DNA of 23,659 nt from JAEUIZ01 sp046155605 (GCA_046155605.1 JBJXFQ010000076.1:1-23659), one strand, 5' to 3'; shown: positions 1 to 8,241, numbered from the stretch's first letter. Notes: a model not told the origin generated them from the sequence alone. Numbers and translations: made by a program.

Positions 1-2
1 AG

Positions 3-1667
3 ATCGTCCACGGGCTGGGCGGCATCCCGCTGCGTTCGGCGTACTCACTCATCAAGGCGATCAGCAAGAAGAAGATCAAGGAGATCGAGAAGAACCGCGA
101 ACTCTTCATCGCCGGCGCCGGGGAGAAGGGTCTCGCGAAGGCGCGGGCCGAAGAGCTCTTCGAGATGATCCTGAAGTTCGCGGGCTACGGCTTCAACAAG
201 AGCCACTCGACGGGCTATGCCATCGTCGCCTATCAGACCGCGTACCTCAAAACGTACTTTCCGAATCAGTACATGGCGGCGTTCCTCAGTTATGAGGCCG
301 GTGCGCAGAAACTCGCCGACTGGATCGGGTATCTCGAAGATTGCAAGGGCACACGATTCATCAACGGCAAGGTGGGCGTCGAGGTGCGGCCGCCCGATCT
401 GAACCTCTCCCAGGCTGATTTCACGGTGGTTTTCGAGCCCGACGAGCCGCGCGACGCGCTCCACGGGCACGTTCGCTTCGGCATGCGCGGGATCAAGGGC
501 GTGGGCGACAAGGCCATCGACGCGCTCATCCGCGTCCGCGATGGCGCGAAGGCTCCGGCCGCAGGCCCACATGGCGCGGCCCATGCCAACGGGACGCCGA
601 CCACGCCCATCGACGATGCCAAGCGCGTCGGCCCCTTCACCTCGCTCTTTGATTTCTGCGAGCGAGTGCTCGGCGCTTCGCCGGGTGTGCTCAATCGCGC
701 CACCGTCGAGGCCCTCATCAAGGGCGGGACGATGGACTCGCTCCACACCCGGCAGCGTCGCAGCGCGATGGTCGGCACGGTTGAGCAGGCCATCGCCGCG
801 GCGCAGAAGTCGGCGCAGGACCATGCTGCCGGACAGGGATCGCTCTTCATGGGCGGCAGCGCGCCCACCGAGGCGACGCGGCGCGACTCGGAGCCGCCGC
901 TGGCACCGGTGACGCCCTGGACCGAGGCCGAATCACTCGCGAAAGAAAAGGAGGCACTCGGGTTCTATGTGTCGAGCCATCCACTCAAAACATGGGGCGA
1001 GTGGGCGGGGCTTTTCATCACCGCCACGACGCGCACGGCCTCGTCCTTGCCTCACGACGCACGAGTCGTGCTGGCGGGCCTTGTGCAGGGCGTGCGCTCG
1101 CTGGTGGTGAAGAACGGCCGCTCCGCGGGCCAGAAAATGGGCGTCGTCACGCTCGAAGACATGGAGGGCACGGCCGAAGTGGTCCTCTTTACCGACGCTT
1201 TCGCCAAGTTCGGCCACCTCGCGCAGACGGACGCGATCGTCTTCGTGCTCGGGCGCGTCGATACGTCGCGCGGCGAGGTGCAGATCCTCGGCGAGCGCCT
1301 CGTCCCAATCGACGGCACGCCCCTGCTCCCAGGCCGCGTCCGAATGCTCCTCGACGGCGAACGGCTCAACGGCGGGGCCGAGTCGGCGCTCGCCTCGCTC
1401 TCGGAGGTCATCCGCGGCTGCACGATCGAGCCCGGCCCGGGCGCTGCCGAGGCCTTCCCGCTCGAGTTCGAGGTGGTCACGACATCCGGCCGCGCCCTGC
1501 TGGCACCGGAAAGGCCGGTGCGTGTGAAACTTGGGCCAGCGCTGGCGAACAGCGTCACGGGCTTGCTGGGCGAACGCACGCTCCGAATCGTCGGGGGCGT
1601 CACGGTCGAGCCTGCCGAGCGGCCCAAATATGGCCGCGGCAACGGCTCGCGCGGTTCGGGCGAATAG
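3..1667 (+). CDS. dnaE: DNA polymerase III subunit alpha, C-terminal part (5' end outside window)
   Basis: Replicative DNA polymerase catalytic subunit; only the last 554 residues are in the window, and the frame is open from base 3. The polymerase signature GYGFNKSHSTGYA, followed by YQTAYLKTYFPNQYMAAFLS, is the conserved finger/thumb region of bacterial DnaE. It is followed by a helix-hairpin-helix part (GIKGVGDKAIDALI, then the SLFDFCERV region). Near the C-terminus is an OB fold (VVLAGLVQGVRSL...MGVVTLEDMEGTAEVVLFTDAF), typical of DnaE1-type enzymes. Catalytic aspartates and the PHP domain would lie upstream of the window. An Ala/Pro-rich insertion (residues about 180-200 of the visible part) separates two HHH-region blocks. 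The gene ends 106 bp before tRNA-Leu. Family assignment is very secure; completeness of the 5' part cannot be judged. Confidence 0.96.
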   Translation: MVHGLGGIPLRSAYSLIKAISKKKIKEIEKNRELFIAGAGEKGLAKARAEELFEMILKFAGYGFNKSHSTGYAIVAYQTAYLKTYFPNQYMAAFLSYEAGAQKLADWIGYLEDCKGTRFINGKVGVEVRPPDLNLSQADFTVVFEPDEPRDALHGHVRFGMRGIKGVGDKAIDALIRVRDGAKAPAAGPHGAAHANGTPTTPIDDAKRVGPFTSLFDFCERVLGASPGVLNRATVEALIKGGTMDSLHTRQRRSAMVGTVEQAIAAAQKSAQDHAAGQGSLFMGGSAPTEATRRDSEPPLAPVTPWTEAESLAKEKEALGFYVSSHPLKTWGEWAGLFITATTRTASSLPHDARVVLAGLVQGVRSLVVKNGRSAGQKMGVVTLEDMEGTAEVVLFTDAFAKFGHLAQTDAIVFVLGRVDTSRGEVQILGERLVPIDGTPLLPGRVRMLLDGERLNGGAESALASLSEVIRGCTIEPGPGAAEAFPLEFEVVTTSGRALLAPERPVRVKLGPALANSVTGLLGERTLRIVGGVTVEPAERPKYGRGNGSRGSGE

Positions 1668-1773
1668 CCGAAGGTGCGGCCGATGAGCCCAAGGCACTCG
1701 TCGGGCGCGACGCCCGCGCATCACGCAACGCGGCGAAAGCGGCCCGCGCCCTCCTACCATGCCGCCGATCGAC

Positions 1774-1858
1774 GCCGGTGTGGCGGAATGGCAGACGCGA
1801 CGGATTCAAAATCCGTTCTGGGTAATTCCAGGTGTGGGTTCAAGTCCCTCCTCCGGCA
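1774..1858 (+). tRNA. tRNA-Leu (anticodon CAA)
   Basis: A cloverleaf can be drawn: acceptor 1774-1780/1851-1857, D-arm region GTGGCGGAATGGCAGACGC, anticodon stem ACGGA/TCCGT with loop TTCAAAA (anticodon CAA at 1807-1809), a long class II variable arm (CTGG/CCAG), and T-loop TTCAAGT at 1839-1845. The discriminator is A1858, as expected for Leu, and CCA is not encoded. Two U-U mismatches are visible, one in the acceptor stem (1779/1852) and one in the T stem (1835/1849). Both are unusual but do not abolish the fold. Confidence 0.9.
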
Positions 1859-1932
1859 TTGATTCGTGGCATCAACGTGCAACGCTTGCGGGGGTTATCG
1901 CCAGTGCGATGATGACGCCAATGCCGGCCGCT

Positions 1933-3372
1933 CTATGAGCAGCCCAGCGAGAATGCGTTGAGGTAGCAGATGAAGTCGTTGACGTTGAGGAGCGGCGTCG
2001 AGGTCGAGTCGTCGCAGTTCGCGTAGAGGTCGCCGGCGGCGAAGCGGTTCAGGAAGCAGACGAAATCGGCGACATTGAGCGTGGGCGCGATGGTGCCCGA
2101 GTCGCAGTTGGCATAGCACACCTGATGCACGCCCGCGATCACATACGTCCGATTGCCGCTTGCCGCCCCGACAAGGAAATCAAGCCTTCCGTCGCCGTCG
2201 ACGTCGCCCACGCCCACGGCATCAAACCCGAACTGCTCGCCCGACCGCGCGCTCGTGATCGTTCGAAGGATCGAGCCGTCGTGCCCCGAATAGACATACA
2301 CGCGCCCGGCCTGACTCGCTCCCGCGCTGCTCGCATAGGCACCCACGACCAGATCGTCACGCCGGTCGCCGTTGACATCGCCCGCGCCGCGCCCGCAGCC
2401 CAGCCCTTCGGTCGAGTTCTGCTGCAACGAGTGAACTCGGTGCCCGTCGCGCCCTGAAAAAACATACGCCCGCGAGTCGGTGTAGTCGCCGATGTAGAGG
2501 TCGGGCTTGCCGTCGTGGTCGACGTCACCGGCCGATCCGACGAAGAAATCGCCGAATGAGCCCCCGGTGGCTTGGGCGTCCATGACGGGCAGCAGCAACT
2601 GGCCGGTACTTCCCGACCAGACATACGCGCGTCCACGCCGTCCCGGCCCGCCGCGAGGAGCGGCAGCGGCGTATTCCGGCACGCCGTCGCCATTCAAGTC
2701 GCCGACACCCGAAACGCCCATGCCAAGGACGTCGCCTGCGGCCTCCCCGTCATGAAAGCGAATGACCGAGCCGTCGAGCCCCGAGAACACATACACGCGC
2801 CCCCGCTCAACGGGGACACCCGTGGGACCAGGAGCGCCGACGATGTAATCACCTCGGTTGTCATTGTTGAGATCGCCGACACCAGCAACGGCATAGCCGA
2901 ACTGATTGCCGATGACGTCTCCGTTGCGAGAGCGAATGAGGCTCCCGTCGAGACCGGAGAAGACCAGAACCCGGCCCTCGGTCCCCGCCGGCGCTGGAGA
3001 GCCGACGATCAGATCGACTTTGCCGTCGTTATTCACATCGCCCGCGTCCGCGATCGCATGACCGAAACGCCCGTTGTTCACGCTGCCGAGCAGCGAGAGA
3101 TGCGGAATCAGCGCCCCGCTCGCCCCCGAGAAAACATCGACGCGACCACGGTTCGCTGTCGCTCCGGGCGAGGGGATGATCAACTCCATCACGCCATCGC
3201 CGTCAATGTCGCGCATGCCGCTGACGGCCCAGCCGAGTTGGGTGCCCGCTGCGCCGGCGAACGTGTGGATCACGCGAACCTCGGGCTCGACGAACTGCGC
3301 CATCGCGCAATCCGAGCCGGCTGAAACCGCCAACAGAATGATGGAACGCGTACCGGAACTCGTGCGGGCCAT
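1933..3372 (-). CDS. Secreted FG-GAP repeat protein with C-terminal GC-type dockerin repeats
   Basis: A 479-residue exported protein. The start is the ATG at 3372, because GGAG lies about 7 nt upstream and the first residues (MARTSSGTRSIILLAVSAGSDCAMAQ) form a signal peptide; an in-frame ATG further upstream at 3486 would bury it. About six or seven FG-GAP/VCBS-like repeats follow, each with a calcium-loop-like DxNxDxxxD or DxDxDGxxD motif (GDVNNDGKVDLIVG, GDLNNDNRGDYIVG, GDVDHDGKPDLYIG). They predict an integrin-alpha-like beta-propeller. The last ~65 residues hold two copies of YANCD...LNVxDFxCxLNxF, ending in GCS, the GC-type dockerin-like module common on secreted Phycisphaerales proteins. 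Its partner is unknown; surface attachment or sorting is inference. Divergent from the S74 protein across 215 bp. Confidence 0.9.
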   Translation of the reverse strand: MARTSSGTRSIILLAVSAGSDCAMAQFVEPEVRVIHTFAGAAGTQLGWAVSGMRDIDGDGVMELIIPSPGATANRGRVDVFSGASGALIPHLSLLGSVNNGRFGHAIADAGDVNNDGKVDLIVGSPAPAGTEGRVLVFSGLDGSLIRSRNGDVIGNQFGYAVAGVGDLNNDNRGDYIVGAPGPTGVPVERGRVYVFSGLDGSVIRFHDGEAAGDVLGMGVSGVGDLNGDGVPEYAAAAPRGGPGRRGRAYVWSGSTGQLLLPVMDAQATGGSFGDFFVGSAGDVDHDGKPDLYIGDYTDSRAYVFSGRDGHRVHSLQQNSTEGLGCGRGAGDVNGDRRDDLVVGAYASSAGASQAGRVYVYSGHDGSILRTITSARSGEQFGFDAVGVGDVDGDGRLDFLVGAASGNRTYVIAGVHQVCYANCDSGTIAPTLNVADFVCFLNRFAAGDLYANCDDSTSTPLLNVNDFICYLNAFSLGCS

Positions 3373-3587
3373 CGGGGCTCTCCGTCGGCGAGGCTTCGGC
3401 GACTCGGGTTCGACACGCTGTCCGCCGCACGGTTCCAGAATCCACACCGTCAAGTCACAGATGCTCTCGCCGGAGCGGTGCCCCAACGCCGCACTCCGAT
3501 TTGGCCGGATACTGTGTCAACCGAGTGTGTGCGGAGCGATGTTCGCTCGCCGCGCGCAATCCAAACACAACTCTGGAGAAAGCGACG

Positions 3588-4646
3588 ATGCGTACCACGA
3601 CTCGATCGACCCTGCCCGCGTTCGTAGTGCTCGCGGCGGGCTCGGCAGCGACCAACGCGCAGACCTGCCTTCCAATGGACGCCGGCACCTATTGCTTCGT
3701 GCTCCGTGAGTGGCGCGCTCAGAACAACGGCAGCGGCCTCGTCGCGATCCGCGGCGTGAACACCAACCTCAACGCCGGCTACGCGGGCTATTTCCAGGGC
3801 CGCGGCTTCTTCCAGGGCAAGGTCGGCTTCGGGGTCGCCAATCCGCTCGGATTCGTCGATATCGCCGCGGGCAACAACAGCAACGGCACGCCCAGCGCCG
3901 CCGCCATGGCCTTCACGTTCCGCACCGGCGGGCTCCGCCACTTCATCACGACTCGCCACAACGCCGTCAACGGCACGGATACGGGCAACGCGTTTGACTT
4001 CTGGCTCAACAAGTCCGCCACCCCTGGCGCCTCGGTCGCTCCGGGCACAGGCAACAACCGCGTCATGACCGTCGATGGCAACGGGCGACTCTGGCTCTTT
4101 GGTCCCACCGGCGCCAGCATCAGCACACGCGACGCCAACAGCGGTCCCTTCACCGGCTGGGACGTCTTCATGGACAGCAACGGCTATCGCGTCGCTCGCT
4201 CCGGCATCAACACCAACTTTGTCATCAGCGCCAGCACCGGCGACGCGGCGTTCAGCGGCAATGTCTCCGCGGTCGCCTTCTTCCAGACCTCGTCGCGCGA
4301 TTTCAAGCAGGACATCACGCCGCTGACCGGCGCGCTGGAATCGATCATGCAGTTGCGGGGCGTGACGTATGCGTGGAATGAGAGCGCCCCCGATCACCTG
4401 CAAGGCCAGCGCGACATCGGGTTCATCGCCGACGAGGTGAACGCGGTGCTGCCGGAGATCGTTGCCAGGGACGACAACGGCAAGCCGGTGGGGATCGACT
4501 ACGGCAAGATCGCGCCGGTGGCGGTCGAGGCGATCAAGCAGCTCAAGAGCGAGAATGACCGGATGAAGGCGGACAACGCCGACCTTCGCGCCCGGCTTGA
4601 GCGGCTGGAGGCGCTTGTGGCGGCGAGGGCCGACGCGGGCAAGTGA
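3588..4646 (+). CDS. Secreted protein with C-terminal peptidase S74 intramolecular chaperone domain
   Basis: A 352-residue protein. The chosen ATG (3588) has CTGGAG 11 nt upstream and opens a signal peptide (MRTTTRSTLPAFVVLAAGSAATNAQ). Residues ~30-230 are Gly/Asn/Ala-rich beta-structure reminiscent of phage tail fibres (GFGVANPLGFVDIAAGN, VMTVDGNGRLWLFG). From about residue 235 an S74 domain is clear: SSRDFKQDI, YAWNES, DIGFIADEVNAVLPEIV, GIDYGKIAPVAVEAIKQL, then a short coiled coil (residues ~315-345). In the family, a Ser-x4-Lys dyad cuts the chaperone off after it has trimerised the fibre; S235 and K240 occupy these positions. The signal peptide and lack of phage neighbours suggest an exported, host-encoded trimeric fibre or adhesin. 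S74 call high; role inferred. Confidence 0.9.
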   Translation: MRTTTRSTLPAFVVLAAGSAATNAQTCLPMDAGTYCFVLREWRAQNNGSGLVAIRGVNTNLNAGYAGYFQGRGFFQGKVGFGVANPLGFVDIAAGNNSNGTPSAAAMAFTFRTGGLRHFITTRHNAVNGTDTGNAFDFWLNKSATPGASVAPGTGNNRVMTVDGNGRLWLFGPTGASISTRDANSGPFTGWDVFMDSNGYRVARSGINTNFVISASTGDAAFSGNVSAVAFFQTSSRDFKQDITPLTGALESIMQLRGVTYAWNESAPDHLQGQRDIGFIADEVNAVLPEIVARDDNGKPVGIDYGKIAPVAVEAIKQLKSENDRMKADNADLRARLERLEALVAARADAGK

Positions 4647-4705
4647 TCGTGCGCCGCGCGGCGATCATCGGATCGTGCGGCTACCCTTCGCAGTCTTGGC
4701 CACTT

Positions 4706-4778
4706 GCCGCCTTAGCTCAGTTGGTAGAGCAGCGCTTTTGTAAAGCGCAGGTCCCCGGTTCGAGTCCGGGCGGCGGCT
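4706..4778 (+). tRNA. tRNA-Thr (anticodon TGT)
   Basis: Cloverleaf: acceptor 4706-4712/4771-4777 (one U-C mismatch at the innermost pair), D arm TAGCTCAGTTGGTAGAGC, anticodon stem GCGCT/AGCGC with loop TTTGTAA (anticodon TGT), and T arm CCCGG/CCGGG with loop TTCGAGT. Discriminator U4778 is typical for tRNA-Thr. CCA is not encoded. Confidence 0.95.
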
Positions 4779-4830
4779 TTCTCGACCGGACGTGCTGCAA
4801 ATCGGCATCGTCGAGAGCGCGGGGAAACAG

Positions 4831-5490
4831 ATGCGCGTCGCCATCGCCTGCGGATTGCTTGGCGTCCTGCTCACCGTAGCCATCGCGTGGTCAACGGCGC
4901 TGCTTACCCGTCGCACTCACGCTGTGACAGTTGTGGTTTCCACTTCGGCGCAAGGCAGTTGGCTGTGGTCGAAGGCATTTGGTGTTGATGCGTTGCAATG
5001 GGCAGATCCGACGCAGATGCGCGAGCTGCGGGTACCTTCTGAGAACCTGGGGTCGCCCACGGTCATGGATCAGGCGTTCGGCACAGTTGCCGCGCGCTGC
5101 ACGCCAATGATGACCCTGACAGTCTCCGCAGGTTGGCCGCGCCGCTGTCTTTACTGGAGTCTTGACACAACTGCCCATGTCAAAGGCATTGAGCTCGGCG
5201 GACCTCCATTCCGTTGGACGACGGTCTTGAACAAATCCAGCAGTTACACGCACGACATTCCACACCTCTGTCAACTTGTGCTGCCAATTAGCCCCATCTG
5301 GGGCGGGCTGGCTTTCAACACGGCTTTCTTTGGCGTCGCGATCACGCTATCGCGTCAAGTTGTTCTAGGCGCACACGCCCGGTGGCGGGCTCGGCGCGCG
5401 TTGTGTGTTCAATGCGGCTACCAGCTCCCTCGGCAGGGTGCGGCGGCTTGCCCTGAGTGCGGCGCGGCAGGCCAGCGGCTCCTATCCTGA
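4831..5490 (+). CDS. Hypothetical membrane protein with C-terminal zinc ribbon
   Basis: A 219-residue protein of unknown function. The start at 4831 (MRVAIACGLLG) places a hydrophobic helix at residues ~3-25; GGGGAAA just upstream is a weak ribosome site, and an alternative ATG is at 4792. A second hydrophobic segment (residues ~165-190, PIWGGLAFNTAFFGVAITLS) precedes a basic RARRA stretch and a four-cysteine knuckle pair, CVQCGY...CPECG, near the C-terminus. Thus the central ~130 residues probably face the periplasm and the zinc ribbon the cytoplasm. Proteins of this layout (two TM helices and a CGYxLxG...CPECG-type tail) are common and uncharacterised in planctomycetes. It lies 29 bp upstream of the aminopeptidase start, so co-transcription is possible. 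Confidence 0.75.
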   Translation: MRVAIACGLLGVLLTVAIAWSTALLTRRTHAVTVVVSTSAQGSWLWSKAFGVDALQWADPTQMRELRVPSENLGSPTVMDQAFGTVAARCTPMMTLTVSAGWPRRCLYWSLDTTAHVKGIELGGPPFRWTTVLNKSSSYTHDIPHLCQLVLPISPIWGGLAFNTAFFGVAITLSRQVVLGAHARWRARRALCVQCGYQLPRQGAAACPECGAAGQRLLS

Positions 5491-5519
5491 GCCCTCGCAC
5501 CTCAGCAGGAGCCGACTTC

Positions 5520-6689
5520 ATGCGTGACGCCCGCCTCGACAAGCTCGCCGACGTCATCGTCCGCTACTCGACCCGCGTGAAGAAGGGCGATCTCGTGCAG
5601 ATCGCCTCCGAGGCCGTCGCGTTTCCGCTCGTCGAGGCCACATTTGCCGCCGTCCTCCGCGCGGGCGGCAACCCCTATTGGACGCCGCGCTCCGAGTCGC
5701 TCCAGGAACTCCTCCTCGCCACAGGCAGCGACGAGCAGATCGCCTATGTCTCACCCATCGAACTCCACCGCGTCAGCACGATCGACGTCCACATCGGATT
5801 TTGGGCCGAACTGAACACCAAGTACCTCGGCAAGGTTGACCCCGCGAAAACCGCACTCGCCCAGTCCGCCCGCAAGCCGTGGTTCAAGGTCTTCATGGAG
5901 CGCGCCGCAAAATCAAAGGAGCCCGGCGGCCTCCGCTGGTGCGGCACACTCTTTCCCACCCTCGGCTCCGCCCAGGACGCCGAGATGAGCCTCCGCGCCT
6001 ACGAGGATTTCGTCTTCCGCGCCGGCCTGCTGCATCTGTCCGACCCCGTCGCCGCGTGGGAGCAGATCCACGAGCGGCAGGAGCGCGTCCGCGAGTTCCT
6101 CCAGAAAAAGAAGGTCCTCCGCTTCCGCGTTCCGCCCTGCAACGGCGACGACGGCACGGACCTGACCGTCGATGTCAACCCGTCGAAATCCGTCTGGATC
6201 AACTGCGCCGGGCACGAGAACTTCCCCGACGGCGAGGTCTTCTGCGGGCCGCAGGGCGTCGATGGCGTCGTGAACTATTCGTTCCCCGCGGTCTATCAGG
6301 GCCGCGAGGTCGAGGGCGTGCGGCTGAAGTTCAAGGCCGGCCGCGTCGTCGAAGCCTCGGCCAAAAAGAACGAGGATTTCCTCATCAAGATGCTCGACCA
6401 GGACGCGGGCGCGCGCGGCCTGGGCGAGATCGCCATCGGCACCAACTACTCCATCACCGATTTCTCACTCAACACGCTCTTTGACGAGAAGGTCGGCGGC
6501 ACCTTCCATGCCGCGGTCGGTGCGGGATACCCAGAGAGCGGCAACAGCAACGAATCCGGCCTGCACTGGGACATGGTCTGCGAACTTCGCAAACGCAGCG
6601 GCCGGCCGGGCGGCACCATCGAGGCCGACGGCGAGGTCTTCCACCGCGACGGCAAGTTCCTCGCGGCGGGCTGGCCGGGGAATGAGTAA
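5520..6689 (+). CDS. M29-family metal-dependent aminopeptidase
   Basis: A 389-residue cytoplasmic exopeptidase of the AmpS/AmpT (thermophilic aminopeptidase, MEROPS M29) family, releasing N-terminal residues from peptides. The ATG at 5520 is preceded by AGCAGGAG at good spacing and gives the usual family N-terminus (LDKLADVIVRYSTRVKKGDLVQI). Conserved metal-site segments are present in order: DGEVFCGP (Glu), LGEIAIGTN (Glu), GGTFHAAVGAGYPESG (His) and LHWDMV (His and Asp), matching the dinuclear ligands known in T. aquaticus AmpT. Length is normal for the family (about 370-415). The downstream antitoxin-like gene begins 12 bp after the stop, so read-through transcription is likely. Confidence 0.94.
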   Translation: MRDARLDKLADVIVRYSTRVKKGDLVQIASEAVAFPLVEATFAAVLRAGGNPYWTPRSESLQELLLATGSDEQIAYVSPIELHRVSTIDVHIGFWAELNTKYLGKVDPAKTALAQSARKPWFKVFMERAAKSKEPGGLRWCGTLFPTLGSAQDAEMSLRAYEDFVFRAGLLHLSDPVAAWEQIHERQERVREFLQKKKVLRFRVPPCNGDDGTDLTVDVNPSKSVWINCAGHENFPDGEVFCGPQGVDGVVNYSFPAVYQGREVEGVRLKFKAGRVVEASAKKNEDFLIKMLDQDAGARGLGEIAIGTNYSITDFSLNTLFDEKVGGTFHAAVGAGYPESGNSNESGLHWDMVCELRKRSGRPGGTIEADGEVFHRDGKFLAAGWPGNE

Positions 6690-6701
6690 GATTCGTCCGC
6701 C

Positions 6702-6908
6702 ATGGTTTACTTCGGCAAGGTCAAGAACGGGAAGGTCGAGCTCGAATCGGACGGGCTGGCTGAGGGAACGCGCGTCCGCGTCGAGCCGCTCCGGCCGGAC
6801 CCGGCGGACGACCTTTCCGTCGAGGCCGTAGAGACCGGCCTCACCGATCTCTCTGAAGAGCACGACCACTACGCCTCAGGCGCCCCGAAGCGGCGGAAGG
6901 AGCCGTGA
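6702..6908 (+). CDS. Antitoxin-like small protein (AF2212-type fold)
   Basis: A 68-residue protein. Its first half (GKVKNGKVELESDGLAEGTRVRVEPL) matches the short beta-barrel pattern of AF2212/DUF104-like antitoxins: an xVKNGxVxL strand pair, then LPEGTxVxVE. The second half is acidic and ends in a basic tail (PKRRKEP), the kind of flexible extension that wraps the toxin. Its stop codon overlaps the GTG start of the PIN-domain gene (GTGA), the usual antitoxin-first toxin-antitoxin arrangement. Autoregulation by the complex would be expected, but no operator is visible because the gene follows the aminopeptidase by 12 bp. Confidence 0.75.
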   Translation: MVYFGKVKNGKVELESDGLAEGTRVRVEPLRPDPADDLSVEAVETGLTDLSEEHDHYASGAPKRRKEP

Positions 6909-7318
6909 GCGCGCCTGTCTTTCTGGACACCATGCCGCTCCTTGCGCTCACCGAGCGCGGCGACGCGTGGCACGCACGGTCTCGTGATGTTCAGCTCCTT
7001 CTGACGCGCGACGCGACTCCACTACTTATGTCCGAATGGGTGCTCACCGAGTACCTGAACGCATGCTCACGTCCACCGCTTCGCCAGGCGGCCTGCCGTG
7101 TCATTCAGCGGCTCGAGGCGTCTTCCCGCACCGAGATCGTCCACGCAACCCACGCCGCGTGGACGGCGGCCAGAGAGTTCTTCGAATCGCGGCAGGACAA
7201 AGAGTGGTCGCTCGTCGATTGCGCGTCGATGCTCCTTTGCCATGAGCGCGGCATACGGCGCGTGTTCACGCACGACCACCACTTTATGCAAGCCGGATTT
7301 GAGATCCTCCTTGCGTAA
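6905..7318 (+). CDS. PIN-domain ribonuclease, VapC-like toxin
   Basis: A 137-residue PIN-domain protein, presumably a Mg2+-dependent endoribonuclease toxin. Start is GTG at 6905, overlapping the antitoxin stop (GTGA), implying translational coupling. Acidic residues expected of a PIN active site are present: Asp in VFLDTMPLLAL (residue 8), Glu in SEWVLTEYLNA (about residue 49), Asp in WSLVDCASMLL (about residue 103), and the Asp of FTHDHHF near the C-terminus. Length fits VapC (120-140). The natural targets (tRNA or rRNA) cannot be predicted. It ends 6 bp from the convergent prepilin gene. Confidence 0.88.
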   Translation: MSAPVFLDTMPLLALTERGDAWHARSRDVQLLLTRDATPLLMSEWVLTEYLNACSRPPLRQAACRVIQRLEASSRTEIVHATHAAWTAAREFFESRQDKEWSLVDCASMLLCHERGIRRVFTHDHHFMQAGFEILLA

Positions 7319-7324
7319 GTCGAA

Positions 7325-8203
7325 TCAATCCCAGATCGCCTTGAACTCGCCTCGCGTCGCCCCCGCCTTGATGAAAATGCCCAAGAATGCGTTCGTGCCC
7401 GAAGCATCGTCGGGCTCGTCAAAGAAAAGAACGTCGTCCTTGAGTCTTCCATTCGGCGCGGTGTACTTGCTCGCGATGGTTGTGCTGACGTACTCGCTGT
7501 GATTGTCGGCAAAGGCGACATGGCCCTCCCATCGTGACCGTGTGCCGAGGATGAGGAAGGTAAGGCTCTTGTCGCCCAGCGCGAAGGTGGGTATCGCGGT
7601 GCCGCGCGTGTCGTATGCGACGAAAGAAACCTCCGGCCCGCGGTTGCCGACTATCGGCGTGTTGGCGCTGAAAGACTCGCTCCATCGCCCGGTGCGACGG
7701 CCGGGATCAGGAAGATGGTGCGCGTAACTGTTGTTCGCCGGCATGTTCCCGGTCCAGTCGGCATTGAACGCAGGATCCCAGAGTGCCTTCGCGGGATTCA
7801 CCGCTGCTTTCGGGTTCGCGAACTCATAGGCATCACAGAGTGCGATCCTGCTGCTTGCCTCTGCGGGCGACACAAAGATCTCGGTCGAAAGCGAGCCGTT
7901 GTAGATCAGCATCGAGAAAATGTTCGCGGTTGTGTCCTTGGCGAAGCCTTGCTCGGCAACCGTGTCGTTGTTCAGATCGATCAGCGAGGGCAGCGGCGAT
8001 TGGTCCTTGTTGTTCTGTGCCCAGAACAGCATCGCCTGGTGAATGCCGCGGACCTGAGTGGAGTCCTTGAGCGCGTGTTGATGGCCGCGCATGCTGCGTT
8101 GAGAGAACGCGATACTGATCAACACCGCTGTAACCACAACGAAAAGAACCGTGAGGACGATCAACTCTCGCAGCGTGAATCCGCGCAGGCCGTCGCGAGC
8201 CAT
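7325..8203 (-). CDS. Prepilin-like protein (type II secretion/pseudopilin N-terminus)
   Basis: A 292-residue protein that begins with a type IV prepilin leader: MARDGLRG|FTLRELIVLTVLFVVVTAVLISIAF. The prepilin peptidase would cut after Gly8, F1 would be methylated and Glu5 is conserved; the following hydrophobic helix is the pilin spine. The start at 8203 is set by GAGAGGTG about 8 nt upstream; the longer frame to 8251 has no such site. The remaining sequence contains the globular part typical of planctomycete DUF1559-like pseudopilins (HHLPDPGRR; HVAFADNHSEYVS resembling the GGxNxxFxDGHVxF end motif of this group). No pilus assembly genes adjoin it, as is usual for these dispersed planctomycete genes. 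The exact DUF assignment is uncertain. Confidence 0.85.
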   Translation of the reverse strand: MARDGLRGFTLRELIVLTVLFVVVTAVLISIAFSQRSMRGHQHALKDSTQVRGIHQAMLFWAQNNKDQSPLPSLIDLNNDTVAEQGFAKDTTANIFSMLIYNGSLSTEIFVSPAEASSRIALCDAYEFANPKAAVNPAKALWDPAFNADWTGNMPANNSYAHHLPDPGRRTGRWSESFSANTPIVGNRGPEVSFVAYDTRGTAIPTFALGDKSLTFLILGTRSRWEGHVAFADNHSEYVSTTIASKYTAPNGRLKDDVLFFDEPDDASGTNAFLGIFIKAGATRGEFKAIWD

Positions 8204-8235
8204 GTCGAGCACCTCTCGAACTGTCAGAATCAAGA

Positions 8236-8241
8236 AGTATA
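8236..8241 (-). promoter_or_regulatory. Possible -10 element of the prepilin-like gene
   Basis: On the minus strand this reads TATACT, a 5/6 match to the sigma70-type -10 box, about 33 bp before the ATG at 8203. No good -35 box is seen 16-18 bp upstream, so support is weak. Confidence 0.3.

Noticed and set aside
165..1667. Start of dnaE at the ATG at 165
   Set aside because: The frame is open upstream to the window edge with clear DnaE homology, so 165 is an internal Met.
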